From assembly GCF_022965805.1 (NCBI RefSeq), contig NC_133101.1:50858342-50922341 (forward strand): DNA of 64,000 nucleotides, written 5' to 3'. The position numbers and the translations under genes are program-made. Below the pieces are notes generated by a model. The model did no database searches and was not told the DNA's origin. It saw nothing but the letters and a program-made list of their open reading frames with translations. Source of the stretch: Primulina eburnea. Its lineage: Eukaryota > Streptophyta > Magnoliopsida > Lamiales > Gesneriaceae. Below are positions 36,539-48,334 of this stretch, one piece after another; positions within the stretch are counted from its first letter, which is position 1; each line of letters begins with the position of its first letter.

Positions 36539-37261
36539 GGTCACCCACTGCAAACTCTAACTCTCTTCGACTCTTATCGGCATAGCTTTTTTGTCGGCTT
36601 TGTGCAATCTTCATCCTATCTCGGATTTTGACTACTAGCCCCCATGTTTGCTTGATCATGTCCGGACCAAATTCCCCTCTTTCACCAACCTCGTCCCAAT
36701 GTATAGGTGAACTACACTTCCTTCCATATAGTGCCTCGTAAGGAGCCATTCCTATAGACGATTGGTAGCTATTGTCATAGGTGAACTCCACTGTAGGTAA
36801 ATTCGGTTCCCAACTTCTTTGGAATTAAACCACACAAGCTCGGAGTAGATCCTCCAAAATTTGAATCACCATTTCTGACTAACCATCGGTTTGAGGATGG
36901 AATGATGTACTAAATCAAAACTTTGTCCCCATCGCTTCATGCATACTCTTCCAAAGATACGATGTGAACCTTGGATCTATGTCAGAAATAATAGATACTA
37001 GAATCTCATGCAGTCGAACTATCTCTCAAATATACAGCTCGGAATACTGTGTCATGGTGAAGGTCGTATTAATAGTTAGAAAATGAGCTAATTTCGTAAG
37101 ACGATCAACTATCACTCATATACCATAAACCCCTTGATAGTCTTCGACAGTCCCACAACAAAATCCATGGTAATATTTTCTCATTCCACTCAGGAATAGA
37201 AAGTGGCTTAAGTTTCCCTGCTGGCCTCTGATGCTCTGCTTTAACTTGTTGACATGTTTTT
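36539..37261 (-). pseudogene. Element E integrase region, truncated
   Basis: The minus-strand frame 36539-36791 reads FTYDNSYQSSIGMAPYEALY, HWDEVGERGEFGPDMI and ELEFAVGDHV. Sequence to the right gives broken integrase core and part of the zinc finger (TCQQVKAEHQRPAG), ending abruptly near 37261. Everything upstream of integrase is missing. It joins 27922 in frame once element D is removed. Confidence 0.8.
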
Positions 37262-37690
37262 AGGATCGGTTGGGTGTGATAAAGTGTTTAGAAGGTGGGT
37301 TGAATAAACACTTGACAATTTTCACAATTTTTCGGATGATGAATCAGTTTAGTGATAAAATTAATTTGGGAATCTTGTTTTCAATGTCAACCATTTAACT
37401 AATGAAAGTGCGGAAATAAACTGAATGACAGATAGAATAAAACTGAGAATACAGGACGCAAGATTTGTGAATGTTCGGAGACTTCAAACGCTCCTACGTC
37501 ACCCCTTCTATCAGGATTGGATATTTACTAAAAGACTTTGACATATACAACACTTTGTACAAGCCCACTTCAGTTTGGACTTAATACTACCAAAATTGAA
37601 ACTCTTAGTATCAATATAATTTTATCAGTACTCAACTGATGTAATTTCTATTCCTTCTTTTCTCATCATTCATTACATATTATGTGTGGA
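37262..37690. other. Unclassified dispersed-repeat-like sequence
   Basis: Starts abruptly where element E ends and bears no coding frame. Phrases such as GGTGGGTTGAATAAACACTTG look like common plant dispersed repeats, but I cannot assign a family. Confidence 0.35.
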
Positions 37691-39110
37691 TATATTTGTT
37701 TGCATGAAAAATCTATAAGCATCATGGTATTTTCGATTTTAAGGGTTTAGACATGAACAAACTTGATTTTCTTGCATGAACTCATGGTTCTTGAAGGGGC
37801 TGCTAGGTTAATGATGTTAGATGGTCGATTTTAAGAGAGTTTAGGGGTCCTTAGATGAATGAGTTAGGCCTGGTATGGTTCAGGAAGTAGGGTCGATCGA
37901 GCGAAGGCTTTTAGGGCAAGGGCTCGCGATTTTGAAAGAAAAAAGGATGGGGGCTGTTTAGGGGGCCGAACAAGAAATGGAATGGGGTCGGAGGGTCTGA
38001 TCCACGAGCCAAGATGGTCCATACATTGTCTGGTCGAATGGGAATGGGTAGGCGCACGCCTAGGGCACAACCTAGCCGTGTCGCGTGTAAGAAGAATGAA
38101 CCATGCACTTCCTCATGCATGGATCTCTAGGCTTGGTCCAGAGGGGTCCCAAGGGTTCGGTCTTTGTCCTAGGGAGGCTGATCGGGGTCTGATCTTGTCG
38201 GTTAGTGGCAAGGATCGAAGGAGAGTAAGCTTGGTTGAGGTTAGGGTTTGGTTCGAAAGTGCAGAAAAAATTCAATAGGTTAGGCGTTTCCAAGGGTGTT
38301 ATTAAGCTATGGTGAAAGTTTAGTTTTGGATTGATTCGAGTTAAAACTGGGACTTCGGTGCAAGTTTTAAAATGAATTATGAAGTTAGTCAACGTAAAAA
38401 GTGACTTAATTGTGACAGTAAGAAAATGGGAATTTGTGAGGGATAAAGTCTTAGTGGAACCCGATTATGGGACAAACCCCATGGGAACCCAATACCAAAT
38501 TTCTATAGGCCAAGACCCAGTAACGGAAAAATTTTTGCTGATGTCCCCGCCAACTATAGGCCAAGGTACATAACAGAAAAGTGGTTAATGTTGCCTCGCC
38601 TCCTGTACCCATGGTTACAGCTGAGATTGATCAATCGATCGAAGGATGAAAGGATGGTCACAATTAATGAACGGATTTCACCCCAAAGAAATTGTATATG
38701 TGTTCCTATATGATCAAATGAATAGTATATGATGAAAGAAAAGGTTTAAATTTGTACATTTTCATGATAAAACTATTTTATTAAAAGTATTTTTCATGGT
38801 TGCTTGTGGATGTGTACATATTACTTGTTACTATGGTTAAGGCTTACTGAGTCAATATGTGTGAATGATGCAGGTGAGGATAATTATGTTGAGACAGGAG
38901 GGTGGATGAATGAACTGGCTAGACTGATGGTGTACTAACCCGAGGACCTTTGTTAGTTTTTCAGCACTGTTATGTTTTTACGGTACTTTAAAAAATTTCA
39001 TGAATTTTGGAAAGAAGAGTGGTTTTAGAGAGGATTTATTACTTTTATGATATTTTGAAAATATGCTAGTTTAGGTTTGATTTGACGTTTACAATTTTAA
39101 GAATTGTACT
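37691..39110 (+). repeat. LTR remnant, plus strand, Tekay-like
   Basis: The order of features matches the 3' half of the long LTRs here: a GC-richer leader, a TTCGAGTTAAAACTGGGACTTCGG block (about 38336), GGCTTACTGAGTC (38841-38853), GCAGGTGAGGATAATTATG, then CCCGAGGACC (about 38939), which corresponds to the region after the conserved hairpin in Gypsy-1's LTR. Both ends are unclear and no TSD was found. Confidence 0.55.
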
Positions 39111-39166
39111 GCAGTTATTGAGTTTTGAGTAAAATATATGGTGAGTTTATTTCAGTGGTGCAAAAA

Positions 39167-39180
39167 GTATACATACATAC

Positions 39181-39218
<38 letters not shown>

Positions 39219-39219
39219 G
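39167..39219. repeat. CATA/TA microsatellite
   Basis: (CATA)n passes into a (TA)n run of about 22 bp ending before GGTTTGGCCC. Small frames across it are low-complexity artefacts. Confidence 0.9.
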
Positions 39220-39225
39220 GTTTGG

Positions 39226-40140
39226 CCCTAGAGGTTTTGGAAAAAAAACAATTGCTATTACATTTTTTAAAGAAAAACTAGTTACAGACATTTCACTTTC
39301 GATCCATTGGACTATAACTATCAACGTGTATTCAATTTCATATGTCTATGCAAATTGTAAATCCATGGATTGTTTTACTCGTTCCTGTTGCAAACTATTC
39401 TCTCGACTTCATGCACAATATAAAATATTATCAAAGTTATCTAGGTTTCAATAATCAAGTGAAAAACAATAACATTATTAAACATATTGAAAAGTCGATT
39501 GTCAAATTATATAAAAACAAATTTCAGGGTAGGATCCCTTAAAATCCCAATTAATAAAAGAGTTAAGCTCCTCAATGACATAATAAAACCTCAAACAATA
39601 GTTAAACACAAGTTTTTAAGTTAGAAATGAAGAAGAAAAATAACGTAGAGCGAAAATCCCAAGTTCTTCGCTTGCTATTGCGTATTTCCGATCACAAACA
39701 CACGGTTGTTAAGTTTTAATTTATGATATCCTTGTGATATGTAAAGATACTGTGGACGAAATTTGACACACAATTTTCAGATTATTATTGATATTTTATC
39801 AAGGTTGTGAGTTTTCTCTCAACTTTTTCAAGGCTTTGCTTTGTAAATCAAAAATCAAACTTACTAAAGTTTTTAACTTTGTGGCGTTTGTCGATCGTTC
39901 TTATGCGGATTGTCAAAGACGAGTTCTTTGAAGGTTCGTCATAATTTCGATTGTTTATTTCGTGATTATTTGTTGCTAAACTTTTCATAGTTTAGAGGTG
40001 AAAATTACACACACACACACTTGATTCAAAAGATCGGGACAACAAAGATTCCTTGTTCGTTATTGAATTGAGGGCACGATTTTAAATTAATCGTGTTTGC
40101 TATTCGTTCGTACAAAGATTCACATCACTTATTAGGTGAT
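39226..40140. other. AT-rich intergenic DNA, no gene seen
   Basis: Includes an (AC)n run at about 40006-40020. No coding frame, LTR boundary or recognisable domain was found. Confidence 0.45.
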
Positions 40141-40149
40141 TTGACCAAC

Positions 40150-40277
40150 TAAGATAGCTACTAGCTAGTGTTTGATTTAGACACTCCAACCAATCAGTCA
40201 AAATTCCTACACGGTAGTGCTTGATTAGGATGCTCCAGTCCAATGAGTCAAAACTCTAGGTGTTTTGCCTAACTATG
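40150..40277. repeat. Minisatellite-like units interrupted by element C
   Basis: Two imperfect units of about 50-60 bp, CTAG(T/C)GTTTGATTTAGACACTCC...GTCAAAATTC and GGTAGTGCTTGATTAGGATGCTCC...GTCAAAACTC, are followed after element C (48084-48135) by a third: TTAGTGTTTCGATAGGATACTCC...AATCAAAAAATC. Removing element C and one CTATG restores the local order. Confidence 0.55.
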
Positions 40278-43200
40278 TGAAACGTCCTCATCTTTTATTG
40301 CTTTAAAAGTACTAGCAAAAAATTTTTTTTTTTAAATCTCTCACATTTTCGGTCATTGCATGCACATGCACATAAAAATAATCTTGCACCCTTTTAAAGT
40401 AAATCATCCAACTAGTATTTGAAAATTGAAAGGGGATAGTCAAACCAGAAATCGTAAAACGTTTTACCAAACCTAAAAAGCAATAAATGTTGAAAAGTGT
40501 AGCACATACTAAACTCTCCAAAACCTCTCAAAAGCGTAAATAAATGGTCTTAAAATCTTTAAAAGAAATCATAAAACGTAATGCGGAAAATAATGCGCTG
40601 GTCCTCGGGTTGTGTGCGCCATCAGTCCAGTAGTATCACTCATCAAGACTTTCCTCAGAACCACCTGCATCCATCACACCTAGTGAGTCTAAAGACTCAA
40701 CACACCATAATCTTTATAACGAGTAATACATAATACAGTTAACATATAACGGTGAAAAGTACTTGTACTTAAAATATCGTTTTCATGAAGATGCATAAAC
40801 TTTAAACATAAACGTTTTCGTAAACATTTTCATGATGCATAAAAACATTTTCAAAAGGCATAAACATATCACTTAAACATATTCATATTCATGTCCATAT
40901 TCGTATCCATATTCATATTCGTATTCATGTTCATGTTCGTGTTTGTTGAATTCAGATCGTTGATTGTGACTTTCATATACGTGTTAGGCGATGGATCCAT
41001 CTACATGTAACCACAGTACTGGGCGGCGTGGGACACCATCAACACTCTCACCGGTCAACTGGGCCCTGGCCTTACGTAATATCATATCATCATATACATA
41101 TACATGTCCGTGTCCGAGGAAATACGATCGTCAGGCTCCCACTGGGACCATAACCCTCACGATATCTCCAACATATCATCGTGTTAGTCACAATCCATTC
41201 ACATCATTCAACATGTTATCATCACTGAATAAAAATCATGCGTATAACATTTTTTTTTTCATTTTAAACCAAGCATGCAACATGTCTTTCAACGTTATCG
41301 TTTCATCATAAAAATCCATAGACATCTAAAATGACCATTTTAACATTTAAAATCATAAAATAATCATTTTAACTTGTAACCATTCATAAACATTAAAAAT
41401 AATCATATTAGCATATAAAACAGCAAATAGGGCACTGCCATGACCTTTACTAATTTTTAGGTGTAAAAAGACCGTTTTACCCCTGGACGTATAATTTTTC
41501 CGTTTTTGACGTTTTCTTAATTTCATTGACTCTAACATGTCCCAAATAATTATTTAAGTTTACATGAATTTTCTAATATTTTTATTTGGCCTAAATCAAT
41601 GACTTTTAATTTATTCTTTAAATGAGACGTATTAATGCGTTTTAATCCCGAAAAATCCCAAACCTCAACATAAAATTCCTAAATCAGAAACTTAGACTTA
41701 TAATAATTATTTAAGCTTAAACCTAATTTTTCATAATTTTATGAAGCTTAAAACTAGACTTTTCAATTAACTCGTTAATTGACGTTTCGTGCGGCGATTA
41801 AATTCCTAAGAAATCCAAAACTCGTTATTTTGATCCCAAATTTTAAACATAGACTTTTTAATATTTATTCTACCCTTCCAAGTCATGAGCCACCCCCGTG
41901 GACCCTTGGATTAAATTTTTGTTCTTTAATTCGAACTAATGACACCTAATCGAAACCACCGAGCCATCTCCCAATTTACTCGAGCCACGCCCGAGCCACT
42001 TCGAGCCAATACCTAGCTAACTCATCTAGGGACCCTAATGTGCAAGCCCAGCCCAAAAAAACCGGCCCTGGCCCGCTCAAACACCTTCTGCCCCTCAACC
42101 CAATTTCTGCACAAGGCCTGCGCTCCACTCTTCTCACGGCTGCTGCTACTGTCACTTGGCGTGGATGCTTCTACTCATGCCACCACCGAGTCCAACCCTT
42201 TCTAACCCTCCCTAGACCATGGCCAGCCCCTACCCAGACCAGCCCATGCCCTGAGCCGCGCGCCTGAAGCACTGCACATGACAGCAGTTCTTGTGCAGCA
42301 CAAGCCTCACTCACGTTTTCTTGATTTCTCTCGAGCCAACAGCTAGCCCTTCACTCCAGCCCCTATCCCAACCCTGGGCCACCTTCTCTAGACCCTAAAG
42401 GACCTATCATAACCCAGCCCTGCCCCCTGGCCGAGCCCCTCCTCCCTGCCAAAGTTTCTGAAACCAGCGCATGTTTCCTTGGGCTCTCGGGTGGAGTCCT
42501 CTTGTTTCAGGACTCCTCCCAGCCCTCAATCTCGAGTCCTAGCTTTGCTAGGACTCTATCCTAGACTCAACCAAGCCCCTAGCCAGCCCCGAAGCCAAGC
42601 CAAGGTCAGCCCTCCCCCTTATCCAAGAACCCGATCACCCCATGCACAAGACAGCAAATTGGCTTCTACGGGTGTTCTTGTTTTATTGTGCAGCGTTTCC
42701 TTGTGTATCTAGGATTCTAAAGCTTCGCATAAACATACTTTATTATCCTCCTAACATGGCAGCCCCCTTAGATACATAAATTTCATGAATTTGGAATAAA
42801 CAAACACAAGTTTACCACATGTATATGAAATAGTCCGAAAATATTCATAAGAAAATCATAATTTTCATGCAAAGATAATTTAAACAATATTATGATGTGG
42901 TGGATGAGAAAAAGAAGATTAAGGCGTGCCTTTGCGTTTTAAACGCACGAAAAACCGATGACGACGAAGAACGGAGGGACGACTTTGGCTTGCTTCTCTT
43001 TAGAACCCTTCGAAAATCTTAAAAAGAATTGTGCAAGTGTGCCGTGAGTTGCAAGGGAGGGGGAGAGGAGTTTTCAGAATTGAAAACCTTGTGGCCGATT
43101 GTTTTTGAGTCAAAGTGAAGGGTTTGAAGTGATTTTAACATATTATATACTAATTAATCCTTTAATTAGGCTTAAGCCCACTAAGCCCTCACATTAGGCC

Positions 43201-43670
43201 CACTAAGCCATAAATTAAAGCCCAATTAAATTAATTAGATTTTAAATAAAATATTAACAAAGTTTTCTTTTAAATAAAAATGTGAATTTAATAGCCGGAA
43301 TACCCAAAAGCTCGAATTTTATTTGAAAATCCAATACCGATAAAAATTACGTTCCGGCGTATAAAATCACCTCACAACCTCTATTTTTCGAAAATAACTT
43401 TAAAACATCGACCGCATTTTAAATAATTAAAAATAACTATTTAATAAAAATCTTTTACATTTTTCAGCCCTCGATCCCCGTTCCTCGATCGTCACTTTGA
43501 ATAATCCTAAAAATACCATTTTATGCAATCATGTAGAAAATATAATTTAAACATATCAATATGCACCACATAAATAATTAATGCAATTAAAACATTTAAT
43601 TAGAATACAAAGGAATTTAATAATTGCGCGCATGCGTTTTGCGTGGACTTTAAATTTTCGGGGCGTTACA
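40278..43670 (-). repeat. Element C 3' LTR (left), 3393 bp
   Basis: Plus-strand ends are TGAAACGTCC...GGGGCGTTACA. It contains the hairpin block (40685-40698), an ATTCAT/ATTCGT-rich microsatellite (about 40880-40945) and a GC-richer stretch (about 41885-42720) with open frames that recur identically in the other LTR. Those frames have no known domain. Confidence 0.92.
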
Positions 43671-44686
43671 ATCTTCCCCCCTTAAATTGAATTTCGTCCT
43701 CGAAATTCGCTTATCCTTAATAACCCAAAGTTTAGATTCAGTTCTAGTATCCCAAAAATCCACGCTTCCGCTGCGCTACTCTGATAGAACTTAAACTCTA
43801 GAATGTCCTTACGTCTCTTTATCCCAATAAATTTTTCTTCGAAATCCTTATTTTCAAATCGCAACTTAAAAAGACCCAAATATTTAGTGCTATTACTATT
43901 ATAACCTCGAATTTCAATTTTTTCTTACGATTCCCAATATTAAAAGATGCATAACCATACTTATCGTTTATTATTTTCCTTATTTTAAACCCGAAATGTT
44001 TGTCGACTTATCCAATTTCAATCTTAAAATCCCAAACGCATCCGCTAACGCTTATAATTTCAAAAATCCTACAGTTAACCCATAAATTCTCGGTATTCTT
44101 AATTTTCTTCTACAGTTTTCCCATAATATCATTTCAATAAACTTAAACTTATTTACCCAAAATCAATTCCTATAACCAATCTTTCTTTTCATCAACTTAA
44201 AATCCCAATTTATTCATTTTCTTATTCCCAAAGTCGTTGCAATCCTCGAATGATTATTCCTTACGTCTAATTCCCAAAAATTATATCGACTAGTAACCAC
44301 GAATCATAAATATTTTCTTACAAAAATCTACGTGTCCCAAAAGCGTTCATAATATTCACGATTAACTTATAGCCCAAAAATAGAACATCGATACTAAAAC
44401 CCAAAAATCGACATCGTCCAATTCCACCACAAAGCCAACATGCGTTAAAATAAAATAATTTTTTCCATTTCATATCGTATTTCGTATAAAAATTCAAAGC
44501 ATATAAAACATATATTCTCATAAAACTATTAAACATGTGACGTAAACATATAATTCATGTACTTAAGCAGGTAACATCATAAAATCATATAAAACATGTA
44601 AACTTACAAGTTTGAGGCTTGACGACTGATCTTCCTGGCGCTGATGGTGGCACAACCCTTTACAGAACCACTGCTCTGATACCAAC
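43671..44686 (-). other. Element C interior, non-coding
   Basis: The left edge ATCTTCCCCCCTTAAATTG is the reversed polypurine tract, next to the reversed TCGAGGACGAAATTC motif. The right edge holds the reversed PBS CTCTGATACCA (44674-44684). No gag start or pol motif on either strand. It is similar over several blocks to element D's interior. Confidence 0.85.
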
Positions 44687-47600
44687 TGAAACGTCCTCAT
44701 CTTTTATTGCTTTAAAAGTACTAGTAAAAATTTTTTTTTTTAAATCTCTCACATTTTCGGTCATTGCATGCACATGCACATAAAAATAATCTTGCACCCT
44801 TTTAAAGTAAATCATCCAACTAGTATTTGAAAATTGAAAGGGGATAGTCAAACCAGAAATCGTAAAACGTTTTACCAAACCTAAAAAGCAATAAATGTTG
44901 AAAAGTGTAGCCCATACTAAACTCTCCAAAACCTCTCAAAAACGTAAATAAATGGTCTTAAAATCTTTAAAAGAAATCATAAAACGTAATGCGGAAAATA
45001 ATGCGCTGGTCCTCGGGTTGTGTGCGCCATCAGTCCAGTAGTATCACTCATCAAGACTTTCCTCAGAACCACCTGCATCCATCACACCTAGTGAGTCTAA
45101 AGACTCAACACACCATAATCTTTATAACGAGTAATACATAATACAGTTAACATATAACGGTGAAAAGTACTTGTACTTAAAATATCGTTTTCATGAAGAT
45201 GCATAAACTTTAAACATAAACGTTTTCGTAAACATTTTCATGATGCATAAAAACATTTTCAAAAGGCATAAACATATCACTTAAACATATTCATATTCAT
45301 GTCCATATTCGTATCCATATTCATATTCGTATTCATGTTCATGTTCGTGTTTGTTGAATTCAGATCGTTGATTGTGACTTTCATATACGTGTTAGGCGAT
45401 GGATCCATCTACATGTAACCACAGTACTGGGCGGCGTGGGACACCAGCAACACTCTCACCGGTCAACTGGGCCCTGGCCTTACGTAATATCATATCATCA
45501 TATACATATACATGTCCGTGTCCGAGGAAATACGATCGTCAGGCTCCCACTGGGACCATAACCCTCACGATATCTCCAACATATCATCGTGTTAGTCACA
45601 ATCCATTCACATCATTCAACATGTTATCATCACTGAATAAAAATCATGCGTATAACATTTTTTTTTTCATTTTAAACCAAGCATGCAACATGTCTTTCAA
45701 CGTTATCGTTTCATCATAAAAATCCATAGACATCTAAAATGACCATTTTAACATTTAAAATCATAAAATAATCATTTTAACTTGTAACCATTCATAAACA
45801 TTAAAAATAATCATATTAGCATATAAAACAGCAAATAGGGCACTGCCATGACCTTTACTAATTTTTAGGTGTAAAAAGACCGTTTTACCCCTGGACGTAT
45901 AATTTTTCCGTTTTTGACGTTTTCTTAATTTCATTGACTCTAACATGTCCCAAATAATTATTTAAGTTTACATGAATTTTCTAATATTTTTATTTGGCCT
46001 AAATCAATGACTTTTAATTTATTCTTTAAATGAGACGTATTAATGCGTTTTAATCCCGAAAAATCCCAAACCTCAACATAAAATTCCTAAATCAGAAACT
46101 TAGACTTATAATAATTATTTAAGCTTAAACCTAATTTTTCATAATTTTATGAAGCTTAAAACTAGACTTTTCAATTAACTCGTTAATTGACGTTTCGTGC
46201 GGCGATTAAATTCCTAAGAAATCCAAAACTCGTTATTTTGATCCCAAATTTTAAACATAGACTTTTTAATATTTATTCTACCCTTCCAAGTCATGAGCCA
46301 CCCCCGTGGACCCTTGGATTAAATTTTTGTTCTTTAATTCGAACTAATGACACCTAATCGAAACCACCGAGCCATCTCCCAATTTACTCGAGCCACGCCC
46401 GAGCCACTTCGAGCCAATACCTAGCTAACTCATCTAGGGACCCTAATGTGCAAGCCCAGCCCAAAAAAACCGGCCCTGGCCCGCTCAAACACCTTCTGCC
46501 CCTCAACCCAATTTCTGCACAAGGCCTGCGCTCCACTCTTCTCACGGCTGCTGCTACTGTCACTTGGCGTGGATGCTTCTACTCATGCCACCACCGAGTC
46601 CAACCCTTTCTAACCCTCCCTAGACCATGGCCAGCCCCTACCCAGACCAGCCCATGCCCTGAGCCGCGCGCCTGAAGCACTGCACATGACAGCAGTTCTT
46701 GTGCAGCACAAGCCTCACTCACGTTTTCTTGATTTCTCTCGAGCCAACAGCTAGCCCTTCACTCCAGCCCCTATCCCAACCCTGGGCCACCTTCTCTAGA
46801 CCCTAAAGGACCTATCATAACCCAGCCCTGCCCCCTGGCCGAGCCCCTCCTCCCTGCCAAAGTTTCTGAAACCAGCGCATGTTTCCTTGGGCTCTCGGGT
46901 GGAGTCCTCTTGTTTCAGGACTCCTCCCAGCCCTCAATCTCGAGTCCTAGCTTTGCTAGGACTCTATCCTAGACTCAACCAAGCCCCTAGCCAGCCCCGA
47001 AGCCAAGCCAAGGTCAGCCCTCCCCCTTATCCAAGAACCCGATCACCCCATGCACAAGACAGCAAATTGGCTTCTACGGGTGTTCTTGTTTTATTGTGCA
47101 GCGTTTCCTTGTGTATCTAGGATTCTAAAGCTTCGCATAAACATACTTTATTATCCTCCTAACATGGCAGCCCCCTTAGATACATAAATTTCATGAATTT
47201 GGAATAAACAAACACAAGTTTACCACATGTATATGAAATAGTCCGAAAATATTCATAAGAAAATCATAATTTTCATGCAAAGATAATTTAAACAATATTA
47301 TGATGTGGTGGATGAGAAAAAGAAGATTAAGGCGTGCCTTTGCGTTTTAAACGCACGAAAAACCGATGACGACGAAGAACGGAGGGACGACTTTGGCTTG
47401 CTTCTCTTTAGAACCCTTCGAAAATCTTAAAAAGAATTGTGCAAGTGTGCCGTGAGTTGCAAGGGAGGGGGAGAGGAGTTTTCAGAATTGAAAACCTTGT
47501 GGCCGATTGTTTTTGAGTCAAAGTGAAGGGTTTGAAGTGATTTTAACATATTATATACTAATTAATCCTTTAATTAGGCTTAAGCCCACTAAGCCCTCAC

Positions 47601-48078
47601 ATTAGGCCCACTAAGCCATAAATTAAAGCCCAATTAAATTAATTAGATTTTAAATAAAATATTAACAAAGTTTTCTTTTAAATAAAAATGTGAATTTAAT
47701 AGCCGGAATACCCAAAAGCTCGAATTTTATTTGAAAATCCAATACCGATAAAAATTACGTTCCGGCGTATAAAATCACCTCACAACCTCTATTTTTCGAA
47801 AATAACTTTAAAACATCGACCGCATTTTAAATAATTAAAAATAACTATTTAATAAAAATCTTTTACATTTTTCAGCCCTCGATCCCCGTTCCTCGATCGT
47901 CACTTTGAATAATCCTAAAAATACCATTTTATGCAATCATGTAGAAAATATAATTTAAACATATCAATATGCACCACATAAATAATTAATGCAATTAAAA
48001 CATTTAATTAGAATACAAAGGAATTTAATAATTGCGCGCATGCGTTTTGCGTGGACTTTAAATTTTCGGGGCGTTACA
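44687..48078 (-). repeat. Element C 5' LTR (right), 3392 bp
   Basis: Near-identical to 40278-43670. Visible differences include one base in the poly-T run near 44728, C for A at 44912, A for G near 44942 and G for T near 45447. The hairpin block is at 45093-45106. Confidence 0.92.
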
Positions 48079-48083
48079 CTATG

Positions 48084-48334
48084 ACTCCTACTAATTAGTG
48101 TTTCGATAGGATACTCCAAACCTATTAATCAAAAAATCCATAATTGTGGTTTCATCATAATCCGGATCGACGATCAAATATCATCGATGTGACGAGAGTA
48201 AACAACTCGTTGTAATGATACAAATTCAAACTTTTTGAAACCACTTATTCAAAATTCAAGTGGTAAAAGTCAACTCGGTCCAAGTCATCTTTATCAAGTC
48301 AACCAATCAAAAGATAGCTTGGTCAAAGTCAACT
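48084..48334. other. Intergenic DNA between element C and next LTR
   Basis: Contains the third minisatellite-like unit (48084-48135) and GGTCAAAGTCAACTTG-like short repeats (about 48268-48334). No gene. Confidence 0.5.

Larger units (their letters stand above)
40278..48078 (-). mobile_element. Element C: young non-autonomous LTR retrotransposon
   Basis: 7.8 kb flanked by exact CTATG (40273-40277 and 48079-48083). The LTRs at 40278-43670 and 44687-48078 differ at only about five positions by eye over 3.39 kb, so insertion is very recent. The interior is just 1016 bp with no gag or pol. PBS and polypurine tract are intact in minus-strand orientation. The LTR family resembles that of element A, and the interior resembles that of element D. 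Transposition would need proteins from an autonomous chromovirus. Confidence 0.92.

Noticed and set aside
41353..42712. Several frames duplicated exactly at 45761-47120, considered as a duplicated gene cluster
   Set aside because: They fall inside the two LTRs of element C and contain only low-complexity or proline/serine-rich translations with no domain.
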